DNA from: Acorus gramineus
Taxonomy: Eukaryota; Streptophyta; Magnoliopsida; Acorales; Acoraceae
DNA length: 64,000 nucleotides
Reading direction: 5' to 3'
Assembly (NCBI GenBank): GCA_030737835.1
Contig: JAUJYN010000024.1
Location: forward strand, 618,569-682,568
Position 1 is the stretch's first letter. Each line of letters begins with the position of its first letter. Positions 11,901-23,410 of the stretch are shown piece by piece. The notes under the pieces are model-generated. The model worked only from the letters and a program-made list of their open reading frames with translations. It did not search any database and was not told where the DNA came from. A program made the translations under genes and the position numbers.

Positions 11901-13319
11901 GGAAACAACTGAACATATACAAACACGTGCCAAGCACGGAAATCAAATACATACAGTCAAGAAGGGATGCTGATAACCTCTGGCACTCGCGGAACGTGGC
12001 GCTGCTCCGCTACTGAAGAAATCCCTCGGAAAGCTCCAACTGCTGCTCCGGCTCTAGCTCAGGCTCAGTGACCACTGGGGAAAAACATGTGCGAGGGGTG
12101 AGCCACACGCTCAGTGAACAGCACAACCCACGCATAACAGACAATATTTACCAATATTCCATTATTTTATCCAGCCATCAATACATAACAACATAATCCA
12201 GTGGTTCGTACTTCGCCGAACCACCACACCCTCACCCTCACCCATCCATGGGTGACATAGGCTATTGGGACTAATAATCATCTATTCACAAATCCAGTAG
12301 GTCGCTCATCGCCAACCCACTACACCCTCACCCTCACCCTACCACGGGTGACATAGGATTTTGGGACTGACTAGGCTGTTGGTCACCCTTGGTCCACCGA
12401 TAGTCTCTCCCTCCACTCCGTAGGCCGCCTGGTCTACTCCCACATTCAGCACAGTCCGAAACCAATCAGGAGGTGCCTACTAATGGGAGCCCTCTGTTAG
12501 GAAGGCCCTGTCTAACGCTGGGGGTAGCCTCTACCGAATCCAACGCAGGGAACAGAACAGCCTATCCATACGCATATGATCCACTCGGATCCGCCAACTA
12601 CATATCATTACAACTCAAATGTCATGAATTCCTCTGAATTCAACCAGGTGCATCATCAAGATGCGGGAACATGTACAAAAATCAGTAAGGCTGGAATATC
12701 ATTGGGGGAAAGAAACTCGGAAGGGCGGCGTGAGTTCCCGTTATAGGATACCCCGACAACCAAACAAGGAACACGGAGTACCCTAACCCGGGTCTCACCG
12801 CTGTCCTTGCAAGGCCCCTCCCCTATAATATCTACCAACTATACTAATAATTATACCAATCATACAATCATTACATATAATATTATTGGGACTAGAACCT
12901 TGGGAGGGCAGCCCGAGGTCCCGATACAGGACATCCCGACAACCAAACAAGGAACACGGAGTACCCTAACACGGGTCTCAGCGTTGACCTCGCAAGGCTC
13001 CTCCCTATAATATTATCCAAAGGCATGCGATCTAACAGATACCAGCATTCAATTTAATAAATAAACTAGTAGACGCATGCATAGGCCGGGGTTTCCTAGC
13101 ATGAAAACCAGGGGACATGCTGCATGGCTCATACGCATATCCTAAGGTGTAAGTCCCTAACATGCAAGGACTAGGGTAGCATGCATTCTACACATCATTC
13201 ACACAAGCATGGATTACATATTATTTGCAGGTAATATTTATCCATGTCGCCCCAGGAGAGGTCGGTATACGCCTAAGTGCGTATAACACCTCTCTACTGG
13301 GTTGGATTGTCCCACTCAC

Positions 13320-13355
13320 CAGAATCGGGGTCGTCGCGCGACCGCCCGTCGAGAT
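13320..13355 (-). other. 36-nt LTR mini-exon candidate
   Basis: On the minus strand TTGCAG precedes and GTGAGT follows. The length is exactly 36 nt and the CGCGCGACGACCCC core is conserved. Confidence 0.5.
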
Positions 13356-13778
13356 CTGCAAGTTAGGGTATTATTTGGTAAGTATAAATCCACAAATATT
13401 ATTAAATACTCAAATAAATACCCAAAACCCACAACAAACACCTAACACTCGGGCAAACGTGCACGCGACCCGCACGCACGTTAGCCCGAGCACTCCGGCA
13501 ACTACCCGCACGGCCGGCACCATCCGCACGGCCACCCGACCGCCCGGACGCGCCGCCGCGCCTCAGCCCGCGCACTCCGCGCACCGCCCGGGGCTCCGCG
13601 CGTCCGCCGAGCCCAGCCGCGGCAGTCCGCACGCGCCCCGCACGCCGTGCGCACGCTCCTCGCCCCGCGCGCGCCCCGCGGGCACCTCCGCCGCTCCGCC
13701 GCGCCCCGCGCACGCCTCGCGCACAGCTCCTCGCCCCGCGCCTCCTCCGCGCGCGCCCCAGCACCCGAGCGCTCCGCT

Positions 13779-13888
13779 CAGCACCTCCGCCAGCACCTCC
13801 GCGCGCACCTCGCGCGTCCAGCACCTCCGCCAGCACCTCCGCGCGCACCTCGCGCGTCCAGCACCTCGGCCAGCACCTCCGCGCGCGC
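13779..13888. repeat. 40-bp minisatellite inside the GC-rich LTR segment
   Basis: Almost 2.8 copies of a 40-bp unit containing cagcacctccg twice and cacctcgcgcg once, with units starting at 13779, 13819 and 13859. It is specific to this LTR copy and so is a recent local expansion. Confidence 0.8.
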
Positions 13889-16800
13889 CTAGACCAGCGC
13901 CCAGACCAGCTCGCCATCAGCCCCTCGCGCACAGCACCTCCCGAGCAGCTCGCACGCCTCGCACCGCCGCGACCAGCTCCCCCGAGCGCACGCCCGCGCG
14001 CACGCTCGCGCGTACGCACGCGCGCACGCCCAGCCGGCTCCTGCTCGCTGCCTGTGCAGCCTGAGGCCCCCAGCCCATCCAGCGCGCCCAGCACGATCAG
14101 CCCCACGCACCAGACCCGCGCACACTCCGCGCACACGCCGCGCGCACGCACACCCGCGCACGCACGCGCGCATGCCCGCGCGCGCCCGGCCTGCGCGCTG
14201 CCTGGCCGCTGCCGCTGCTCCCTGCTGCCCGGGACAATCCCCCAGCCTGCCGAGCGCCTCCAACCACCCCTCCCACTGCCCCGACCACCTCCAACCACCT
14301 CCGACCACCCTCCGACGACCCCCACTGCCACCAACCACTCCCCAAACACAAAACCCCCCCTAGCATTCATCTAGACAAGAAAAAAGAGGGAAAGGAGGCT
14401 TACCGAGGGGAGGAAGAGGCGTCCGGTGGATCTCCACGCGCCGAAACCCTTCCCACAAGCCTTCTCACGCCCCGATCTATCACGGCCCTCGATTTGGCTC
14501 GAAACAGAGGAGAGAGAGGGGAGGTCGGGGAGGCTAGGATCGTCGGAATTCGAATTTGAAGACACCAGAGCGTAGATCGGGACCCGATCTACACTTCCCG
14601 TGCTTTAGGTTTTCGATTTTGAGGGGTGGAGGGGGTCAAACGGAAGAAAAACGGAGGAGAGGAGAGAGAGGGATCAAGGTCGGGGATGATGAATAGTGCC
14701 ACTCGATTTTAAATTCCCTTTTAAGTAGAGCGCGACTTAAAAACCCGGATACGCCCTAGAACTGCGAAATTTTTGCAAACGATGCCAGAATCGATGAAAT
14801 TTTCGTGGGAGGTCTAAAATGGCGCCAGGACACCAAATATGCAGTCAGATTTCCAATCGGAGTCCTCTAGCTCAGACGATAGCTAACAGTCTGAAATTAT
14901 GCGGTTCCGACCAAAAACCCTAAAAATTTTTAAAACTGCCAGGACGCTCTAACGATTACCAGCAGGCTAAAAGTGACACAAATATAACACCCGCACTCCC
15001 GGCAACCACCCGCACGGCCACCCGCCCTCGGATAAGCCGCCGCGCCTCAGCCCGCGCGCCCAGGCGCACCGCCGGCCCCTGCCCGCGCGCTTGGACCCGC
15101 AGCCGCACCACCCGGGGCACCGCGCGCCCAGCCGCAGCAGCCCGCGCGCACCCCGCACCGGCCCCGCGCTGACTCGCGAGCACACCGCACGCCCCGCGCG
15201 CCCAGCGCCTTGCCCCGCGCGCCCCGCGCGCACCACCAGCTCCGCTCCGCGCGCACCCCGCGCGCACCACCCGCTCGCACCCACTGCTCTCCTCACCAAG
15301 CGCACGCCAGTGCCTCTGCCCAGCGCCCCGCGCGCATGCACCTCTGCGGTGCCCAGCGCCCCTGCGCCCGGCGCTCAACACCCTCACCCAGCACCCGGTA
15401 TCCGCGACCAGCTCCCAGCGCTAAGCGCCCAGCACCCGGGACCCTCACCCAGCGCCCACGCGCACGCCCGCGCAACACGCGCCCAGCGCGCCTGCCAACC
15501 TGCCCGCGCTGCCTGCCTGCGCGCGTCGCCGAGTGGCCCGAGCACCGTTCGCCTGCACGCCTGGGCACTGCCCGCCTGATGCCCGAGCGCCCCCTGCCAG
15601 CTGCCCGAGCATGGCCTGCCCAGCCGGCCTGCCCTGCTGGCACAACCCTCAGCCATCCTACTCCGCACGCCTCCCCCTGCACCCCCCGAGCGCACGCCCG
15701 CGCACGCACCCGCGCGCACGTGCTCGCGCGCCCGACAAACTGGTGCACCTGCTCCCAGCCTACCCGAGCTAGTCTTCCCTGCGTGCCCAGCACGCCCAGC
15801 ACCCAGCACGCCCAGCGCCAACCCGAGCGCACGCCCGCGCGCACGCGCGCGCAAGCACGCGCGCGTCCCGCCGCTGCTCACCAGCTGCGCCTGCCTGTGC
15901 TGGCGGGACTACCAGCCCACATGCCCGAGCTCCTCTACCACCCATCTCCGGCCACCAATGGCCTCCGACCACCACCCCACAGCCCTCCGACGGCCACCCA
16001 CCGCCGCCGACCACCACCCAACCTCATTTCCACTCTCCTAACATACATCTAAGCATAAAAAGAGAAGAAAGAGGGCTTACCAAGGGGAGGAAGGGAAGTC
16101 CGGTTGCTCTCCGCGCACCGAAACCTCTCCCAAAAGGTTTCCAACGCCCGGATCTACTCCCACCTCCCAAATGGTTCAAATCAGGGAAGAAGAGAGGGGG
16201 GATGGAGGGGCAAAACTCGCCGGAATTCGAATTTGAAAGCACCGGGGTGTAGATCGGGACCCGATCTACACTTCCTATGCTTTAGGTTTTTGGGTTTGAG
16301 GGGTCTAAGGGCTTCGAATGGGAGAAAAAGAGAGAGGGGAGAGAGAATATCCAAGTGGTAGGGATGATGAATAGTACATTTCTAATTTTAGATTCCATTT
16401 ATATAGCGAGTCACTTAAAATACCCGGATACGCCCCGAAACTGTGAAATTTTGGAAACGTTACCGGAATTCGATGAAATTTTTGTGAGAGGCCTAAAATG
16501 GCACCAGGACACCAAATATGCAGTTAGATTTCCAATCGGAGTCCTCTAACTCAGGACAATAGCTAACAGTCCAAAAATTAGCGATTCCGATCGAAAACCG
16601 AAAAAAATGAAAAACTGCCAGAACGCTCCAACGGTTACCAGCAGGTTAAAAGTGACACATATATAACAGGGGGGGCTCGGCAGCGTGTCCGGGCATGCGG
16701 GCAGGGGCTCGGCAGTGCGTCTGGGCACGCGGGCTGGGGCGCGGCTGTGCGCCTGGGTCGGGTGGCCGTGCGTACGGCTGCCCGGGGGTTCGGGAGTGAG

Positions 16801-16924
16801 TCGGGGTGCTCGGACTCGCGTGCGTACAGGCCGTATGTACGCTTGTCCGAGTGTTGGGTATTTTAGTGTATTTTTGTATATATTTGTGTATTTTACTCAC
16901 CGAGTTGATTACCCTGTCTTGCAG

Positions 16925-16960
16925 ATCTTGACGGACGGTCGCGCGACGACCCGGTTATTG
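16925..16960 (+). other. 36-nt LTR mini-exon candidate, both splice sites intact
   Basis: TCTTGCAG ends at 16924 and GTGAGTGGG begins at 16961. Upstream, ttgat fits the plant branch-point pattern YTNAY. The next acceptor-like site downstream is TTTTTCTCCAG at 17907. The hairpin GGGAGG...CCTCCC (16986-17024) follows the donor. Confidence 0.55.
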
Positions 16961-18529
16961 GTGAGTGGGACAACCCAACCCAGTAGGGAGGCGCTATATG
17001 CACTTGGGCGTGTACCGTCCTCCCCTGGGGCACCGTAGTTTAATATTAACCTGTTTAATATGTAATCTATGCAAGCATGATTAATATGTAGTATGCATGC
17101 TACCATAGACCGTGTATGTTAGGGACTTGCACCCTTAGGATATGTGTAAGAGCCATGCATCCTGTCACCATGTTCTCATGCTAGGAAGCCTCGACATATG
17201 CATGTGTCCTACTAGTTTAATTTATTAAATTAAATGCGAACTTATGGTATTTTAGCATGCCTTAGGGAATATTAAGGGGCCTTGCGAGGTCAGCATTGAG
17301 ACCCGGACTAGGGTACTCCGTGTTCCTTGTTTGGTTATCGGGATATCCTATGTCGGGACCTCATGGTGCCCTCCCAAGGTTTCTTTTCCCGATAATGTTA
17401 TAATATATGATTCCCCGCATCTTAGTTATGCGCCCTGGAGGAATTCTGAAGAATTCATGACATTAGAGTTGATGAGAGGTGTTGCCGACGGATCCGAGTG
17501 GATCGTATGCGTATGGATAGGCTGTTTTTGTTCCCTTCGTTAGATCCGTAAAGAGACTGCCCCAGTGTTAGAAAGGCCATCCCGTGAGAGGGCTCCCATC
17601 AGTAGGTACCTCCTGATTTGGATTCAGACTATGCTGAAGTGTGGGAGTAGGCCAAGCGGCTACGGAGTGGAGGAGAGACTATCGGTGGACCAAGGGTGAT
17701 TAACAGCCTAGTCAGTCCCAATATCCTATGTCACCTATTGAGGGGTGAGGGTGAGGGTGAGGGTGTGGTGGGTCGGCGATGTAGCGACCCACTGGATTGT
17801 GTAGTTCCTGCCACTTTGAGGCTTTTATTGGTTAATATGATTTGTGATGCATGGGTTGTGCTATTCACTGAGCGTGTGGCTCACCCCTCGCTTATATTTT
17901 TCTCCAGTACTATCTGAGTTGGATCTGGAGGAGGAGCTCCCCGAGAGATTTCATCAGTAGCGGAGCAGCGCCACGTCCCGCGAGTGTTAGAGGCCATCAA
18001 TATTTTTTCTTTTGATCGTATGTATATATTTCCGTGCTTGGGCACTGTTTGTATATTATTTGGATGTATGTGTGTATATTGGCTCTCATAGGACAGTTGA
18101 TTATGTATCGAGTCTGTAGTATGTTTTTGAATTACTGACTCAGTCTTTTAGCTTCCGCTATCTGTGTATATATCATGTCAGCCTTGCTTTCGTCTATGTT
18201 GTCATTTTAGTTGTTGTTTAGAGTATTTTATTGATCTCCTGTATAGACTGTTGATATCATATATACACTTGCCACATCCCGAGGACGGCCGCCCTGGGGC
18301 GTGACAAAATGTGCCTCTCAATACTTGATTCACTGAGATCTTTAAAATACAGAGTGCTGCCTTACCAAAACAAGGGGAGGGAAATGGGGAGATGCGGGGT
18401 TCTCGACACACCCACAACCACCTCAACCACCACCACCACCTCAACCACCTCATCAGCATCTCCTCAAGCCCTTCATGACAGAAAACAGGGTTGTAAAGGG
18501 GGCATGAGAAGGGGATAGAGAGAAGAGAA

Positions 18530-18555
18530 ACAACAACAACAACAACAACAACACA
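18530..18555 (+). repeat. CAA microsatellite in LTR-B
   Basis: A run of caacaa units in the leader of the minus-strand LTR-B. On the LTR sense strand it reads as TTG repeats. A nearby CCA/CAACCACC-rich run (18410-18455) is the counterpart of the GGTGGT run at about 32752-32777. Confidence 0.8.
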
Positions 18556-19239
18556 TACTCACCCTTTCTCACTCTTTCTTGTGCTTCTTCTTCATCTTTT
18601 CCTCCATTAACAACACACAAAAAAAAACAGAGAGGGAGAGGGAGACGAGAGAGTGAGAGATTTCCACACAAAGGGGGCTTTAAATAGAATTAAAGTGAGT
18701 TGGTGGGGGGGGGGGACAAGACCAAATTGTCCCTGACCAGAAATTCTGGACGGGCTTCACTAGAACAGCCATAACTTCCACGATATAGCTCCGAATTGCA
18801 CAATTCAAAATCCTTTAGAAATACAAGAAGATTATCTACAACTTTCATGTTTATTCCAAGATCAAATAATCCCTCCAGCTATTCCAAAATGTGAGCTAAA
18901 CATTGAACAGGACTGCTGCCAGAATTTTCTCATCCCCGGGGTATACTTGGAAAAATACCCATAACTTTTACTACATGAATCCAGTTGATCTAATTCTACT
19001 TTTGTATGAAAGCTAACTCAAAACTGAGCATCTCATGATAAAATCATATTTAAACCTCTTCATCTTGGATATTAACAAAATTAAATCCAAATACCAAATC
19101 GGAAATGCAGAACTTCTACGAGAAAAAATTATGTAGCCAAATTTTCAATCAGAGCACTCCAACTCCTGTAGGTAGCTAAAAGCCAAAATTTTAGCGACTC
19201 CAATCAAAAAATAAGGCTCCAAATGACACAGGCATAACA

Positions 19240-20512
19240 AGGCGAGAGGGATTCAGGCACTCCTTGCAACTCAGGAGATGCGTGTTGTTCCTCCATTTAC
19301 ACCATCTCCAAATTGGGTTCCTGTTGTTGTTTCCCAGGCTCAGGATGCCCCGAGGGTTGAGGCGAGTGCAGAGAGTATAGCAGAAGGCGGTTTGAGGTTA
19401 TTGAACAAATTCATGAGGTTTCAACCTCTGATGTTCCATGGAGCGACTTCAGACCCTCTTGCTCTTGAGATGTGGTTGGCAGAATTGGAGAAGATCTTCT
19501 GCTCAATGGAGTGCACTGATCGTCAGAAGGTGGCTATGGCCACATATGTACTGAAATCCAAAGCAGAGATGTGGTGGAGTGTTCAATTGACTGATTTACT
19601 AGGTGGTATGGAGCAGTTATCATGGGGCGAGTTTAGGCGTATGTTCTTGGCTAAATATTTCCCTATTCCTACTCACCAAGGTTTGGAGCTGGAATTTGAG
19701 CGGTTGTCTCAAGGTTCGATGTCTGTGACTGAGTATGAGACTCGATTTACCTTGTTATCCTGATTTTCTCCTTCACTGGTTACGGATGAGAACATGAGGT
19801 GTAGACGGTTTGAGCAGGGACTTGCTGATCACATCAAGGCCCATGTCTCCATGCATGGGTTTACGGTGTTTAGTCTATTGCTGAAGCGCGCTCTTGTTGC
19901 CGAGCGTGATAGTCAAGTTGGCCCACCTGGGCGTCGGCCAGATCAAGGATTTTTTAGGAGGGATAAGAGGGCTCGTATTGATCACCCAGCAACAGTTCCC
20001 ATGCCAGCACCCATGGCAGCGGTGCCTATGCAAGGGAGAGCCCCAGACCATAGGGTGTGCTACCATTGCTGCCGTCCGGGGCATATTGCATGAGTTTGCT
20101 GAGATATATGGCGTCCACCAGTACCAGTACAAAGGAGGCCACCACCACCATAGCGGCGAGGAGGTTATGGTGGTCAAGCGCGGAAGTATCCACCGCAAGG
20201 CCAGAGAGGGCAAAATCATTGAGGCCCGGATCAGCCTGTCTAGGGACGTGTTGTGGCTCTTGCTTTGGGGGATGCACAGGCATCTAGTAGTACGGTTTGA
20301 GGTACTATTTCTATCCTTCGTCGCCCTGCTTATGTAATGTTTGATTCAGTGCTATGCACTCGTTTGTTGCTAGTAAGTTTGCTAGAGGGTTTGGGGTAGA
20401 GCCAGCCTCCCTTCCTTTTTCACTAGAGGTAATAAATGTAGTTGGGGGTCGTTTTTCTCCTAGCACTGTATACCATGGATGCATTGTAGAGATAGAGGGT
20501 ATAGAGATGCCA
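19240..20512 (+). pseudogene. gag: E0: Ty3/Gypsy gag and start of protease, broken
   Basis: Gag is the retrotransposon capsid/nucleocapsid protein that packages element RNA. The frame is open from 19278, with the capsid-type motif order FQPLMFHG, DPLALEMWLAELEKIF and YFPIPTHQ, but has a TGA near 19761 and resumes to a CX2CX4HX4C zinc knuckle (20058-20099), which itself contains a stop before its last Cys. Downstream, frames shift through a relic of the aspartic protease: FDS is readable near 20343, and HSFVASKFARG follows from about 20357 in another frame. The gag differs clearly from those of E1 and E2, so this is another family, possibly the LTR-B family. The sequence stops at 20512, where LTR-A begins. 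No RT follows. Confidence 0.85.
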
Positions 20513-22022
20513 GCAGCCCGCGCGCCGTCGCACGCCCCGCGCGCTCACTGCGCCCCGTCGCAGCAGCCCGCACGCACCCCGCACGCCCCGCGCTGACCCG
20601 CGAGCACACCGCATGCCCCGTCTGCCAGCGCCGCACCCCGCGCGCACCGCCAGCCTCTACCCGCGCGCACTCCGCGCGCACCCCCAGCCTCTACCCGCGC
20701 GCACGCATGCCTCTGCCCAGCGCCCCCCGCGCAGCGCTTAGCACCCGCGACCAGCTCCCAGCGCTCAGCGCCCAGCACCCGGGACCCTCACCCAGCGCCC
20801 ACGCGCACGCCCGTGCAACACGCTCCCAGCGCGCCTGGCAGCACGCGCCTAGCGCGCCTGCCAGCCTGCCCGCGTTGCCTGCCTGCGCGCATCGCCGAGT
20901 GGCCCGAGCACCGCTCGCCTGCACGCCTGGCACTGCTCAACTGATGCCCGAGCACCTCCTGCCCAGCACGCCTGTGCACCCAGCCTGCCTGCCCGGCCTG
21001 CCAGCGCACAGCCCAGCCAGCCTGCTCCGCACGCCTCCCCCTGCACCCCCGAGCGCACGCCCGCGCGCGCACCCGCGCGCACGCGCTCGCGCGCCCGGTA
21101 AACTGGTGCACCTGCTCCTAGCCTACCTGAGCTAGTCCTACCCAGCGCCCAGCACGCCTGCAGCACCACCCGAGCGCACACCGCGCGCACGCCTGCGCGC
21201 ACGCACTTGCGCGCCCGGCCACCTGGTGCCCCAGCTTGCTGCGCCCGCTGCCACTCTCCCGGGACAGCCGCCCAACCTGCCCGGACACCTCTACCACCCA
21301 CCTCCACCGGCCACCAATGGCCTCCGACCACCACCCCACCGCCGCCAACGGCCACCCACGGCCGCCGACCACAACCCAACCTCAAATCCACCCTCCTAAC
21401 ATACATCTAAGCATGAAAAGAGGGAAAATAGGGCTTACCGAGGGGAGGAAGGGAAGTCCGGTTGCTCTCCGCGCACCGAAACCTGTCCCAAAAGGCTTCC
21501 AACGCCCGGATCTTCCTCGGCCCTCGAATTGGCCCAAAACAGAGGAGAAAATAGGGGGGATGGAGGGGCAAAACTCGCCGGAATTCAGATTTGAAAGCAC
21601 CGGGGTGTAGATCGGGACCCCCTCTACACTTCCTATGCTTTAGGTTTTTGCGTTTGAGGGCTCTAAGGGGCTCAAATCAAGAAAAGGAGAGGGGAGAGAG
21701 AGAAAGCTTTTGGTAGGGATGATGAATAGTGCACAACCTTTTTAGATTTCACTTATAAAGCAAGTCACTTAAAATACCCGGATACGCCCCGGAACTGTGA
21801 AATTTCAGAAACGTTACCGGAATTCGATGAAATTTTCGTGAGAGGCCTAAAATGGCACCAGGACACCAAATATGCAGTTAGATTTCCAATCGGAGTCCTC
21901 TAACTCAGGACGATAGCTAACAGTCCAAAAATTAGCGGTTCCGATCGAAAACCGAAAAAAATGAAAAACTGCCAGAACGCTCCAACGGTTACCAGCAGGC
22001 TAAAAGTGACACATATATAACA
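20513..22022 (-). mobile_element. E1 3' LTR, truncated
   Basis: Begins next to the polypurine tract at 22022 and has the U3, TATA region, leader and part of the GC-rich segment, then stops at 20513 against the E0 gag-protease. About half of the LTR, including the GGGGCGTGACA end, is lost. The palindrome near 21605-21629 is damaged in one arm. Confidence 0.85.
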
Positions 22023-22035
22023 TTCTTCCCCCCTT
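22023..22035 (-). other. E1 polypurine tract (plus-strand primer)
   Basis: On the minus strand AAGGGGGGAAGAA lies directly before the LTR start TGTTATATATG. The upstream GACAAAATTTCC context is typical of plant Ty3/Gypsy elements. It would prime second-strand DNA synthesis. Confidence 0.9.
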
Positions 22036-22054
22036 AGGAAATTTTGTCCTCAAA

Positions 22055-22310
22055 ATATGCAAAAACATCTAGGAGGGGAAAAGATGCGGATACGCGTCAC
22101 ACCTGGCATCCTTGAGCTCCCAAGTGTCCTCGACACCGGAACGGTGCTGCCATCGCACCTCGACCAACTGGACGGTCTTGGTGCAGAGCCTCCTCACGCG
22201 GCGGTCCATGATCTCAATCGACTGCTCCACGAATGACTGTCCGGCTCAGAGACGAGCGGCTCGAACGGGATGACGTGAGCAGGATCGTGGACACACCTTT
22301 ACCCAACTGC
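22055..22310 (-). pseudogene. E1 integrase C-terminus with chromodomain-like tail (remnant)
   Basis: Reading the minus strand, DPAHVIPFEPL, the usual linker of Ty3/Gypsy integrase C-termini, is followed after a frameshift near 22235 by about 55 codons with IEIMDRRVRRL, VQLVEVRWQH, EDTWEL and YPHLFP, ending at a stop just before the polypurine tract. The VxVxW...E.TWE pattern matches the chromodomain tail of plant chromoviruses, which in known members guides integration toward heterochromatin. The catalytic integrase core (HHCC and DDE) is deleted. Confidence 0.75.
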
Positions 22311-22339
22311 GAACCCACCCTCCAAGACGGAAGGTAAGA

Positions 22340-22668
22340 ATTGGCGCTGAAGTGAGCCTCCGAGTAAACTCCAGGAAGCTCTCCTCGCAAGACGGGGACC
22401 ACTCGAACCGGACATCCTTCCGAGTAAGGCGGTTAAGAGGAACAGCTATCTTCGAGAGTCCCTCGTCAAACCTCCTGCAATAACCCGCCAAACTCGGGAA
22501 GCTCCGAATCCTTACGGGGTTCGACGGCCTACTCCAATTCGACATAGCAAGCGTCTTACCCGGGTCCACAGATATACCTTCACCACAATCACATAGCCCA
22601 GAAAGGCCATAAGCTCCATCCAAACTCGCACTTGATCCATCACCAGCTGATGCTTCCAGGGTATCCCT
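22340..22668 (-). pseudogene. pol: E1 RT C-terminus / RNase H start (remnant)
   Basis: The minus strand encodes, across one frame change near 22600, HQL...FLGYVI, GISVDPGK, NWSRPSNPVRIRSF, LAGYCRRF, KIAVPLNRLTRKD and LTSAPIL. This is the conserved connection between the RT thumb and RNase H of Ty3/Gypsy elements. The YXDD catalytic loop and the rest of RNase H are missing. It is joined directly to integrase C-terminal sequence, so RNase H, the protease-like spacer and the integrase core were deleted. Confidence 0.8.
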
Positions 22669-22669
22669 T

Positions 22670-23410
22670 GACTGGGAAAAGAAACCTTGGGAGAGCAGCA
22701 TGAGGTCCCGATATAGGATACCCCGACAACCAAACAAGGAACACGAAGTACCCTAGCCCGGGTCTCAACGCTGACCTCACACGGCCCCTTAAACCAGAAA
22801 AGGAACACTAGAAGAAGACATCACTCTTAAAGAACATTACCAATCTCACCGGATCATCTATATCTAGATAATCACCCACCGATAGCCTTCAACCTCCATC
22901 ACAAGACCGGACCCAACATCCGTGGGAATGGTCGAACAACAATTGGGTCACGAGGCGACGCGTCTTTGTCTCATCCACACCCTCACTCCCATCAGGAGAC
23001 ATATTGGGACTTTGGGAGAGTCTTAGACTGCTCTTCACCCCTGGTCCACCGGTAGCTTCTCCTCCACACCGTAGGCCGCCTGGTCCGCTCCCACAATTCA
23101 GCACAGTCCGTAATCAAAATCAGGAGGTGCCTACTGATGGGAGCCCTCTGTCAGGAAGGCCTCTCTAACGCTGAGGAGTCCCTACTCGGGTCCAACGAAG
23201 GGGAGAACGATTCCACGCTCGCGACATCATCCATTAATCCATTTCCGGGTTAGCCCCTACCTGGCATACTCCCACGATCAGTACCCCTCCGACTGCATCG
23301 GCGGTACCTACGAATGAGAGCCTCCTGCCAGGACGGCTACAACCCGGCCTCTTTAACTCGAACAACCACACTCCTTATCCACTCAACGAAACATCACACA
23401 CATGCTTAAC
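22670..23410 (-). mobile_element. LTR-derived patch inside E1 pol
   Basis: 22675-22795 is a piece of the LTR-A block around cgacaaccaaacaaggaac. About 22860-23345 matches the intron-2 part of LTR-A/LTR-B (tagtctct-type, ccctggtccaccggtagc, tgatgggagccctctgtc). Together they replace the protease and the first two thirds of RT. This looks like recombination or template switching between LTR and pol, not a clean insertion, since there are no LTR ends and no target duplication. Confidence 0.75.

Larger units (their letters stand above)
11668..14989 (-). mobile_element. Solo LTR-A, innermost level of the nest (3,322 bp)
   Basis: Complete LTR from TGTCACGCCCCAGGGCGG to AAATATAACA with a perfect target duplication, cccgc (11663-11667 and 14990-14994). 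It contains the duplicated 5' block (about 12690-13010), mini-exon (13320-13355), GC-rich segment, palindrome with one mismatch (14570-14594) and A1 leader. This is the youngest of the three nested insertions by position. Confidence 0.93.
9836..16668 (-). mobile_element. Solo LTR-A1, middle level of the nest
   Basis: Starts (plus strand) TGTCACGCCCCAGGGCGG at 9836 and ends GACACATATATAACA at 16668. Its own sequence is 9836-11667 plus 14995-16668, about 3.5 kb. It is interrupted by 11668-14989. The flanking 5-mers are gggtg and ggggg, a 4/5 match in a G-run, so the target duplication is only approximate. The first-acceptor AG and the GTGAGT donor of its mini-exon (11489-11524) are both mutated. 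Confidence 0.88.
8550..18306 (+). mobile_element. Solo LTR-A2, outermost of three nested solo LTRs
   Basis: Starts TGTTATATATGTGTCAC at 8550 and ends GGGGCGTGACA at 18306. A perfect 5-bp target duplication, aaatg, flanks it at 8545-8549 and 18307-18311. Its own sequence is 8550-9835 plus about 16669-18306, roughly 2.9 kb. The interior is occupied by the insertion 9836-16668. It carries the A2-type U3 with clustered TTGAC/GTCAA motifs. No internal coding region remains, as expected after LTR-LTR recombination. Confidence 0.92.
6767..19239 (-). mobile_element. LTR-B, minus strand, split by a nested solo LTR
   Basis: The two halves 6767-8549 and 18312-19239 together read as one LTR-B of about 2.7 kb. 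The start (GACACAGGCATAACA on the plus strand) is at 19239, and the far end is truncated at 6767. The halves are joined by the target duplication aaatg (8545-8549 and 18307-18311) around the insertion 8550-18306. The 8049-8084 mini-exon and the CAA/CCA-rich leader (about 18410-18560) are recognisable. 6767 abuts the plus-strand LTR-B end at 6766, giving an inverted LTR-B junction. Confidence 0.8.

Noticed and set aside
13225-14370. Overlapping long open frames on both strands (279 and 322 codons)
   Set aside because: Same GC-rich repeat. The minisatellite at 13779-13888 gives repeated peptides. No domain, no conserved start, not kept between copies.
15210-16052. 280-codon plus-strand open frame
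   Set aside because: GC-rich LTR segment read antisense. Low complexity only.
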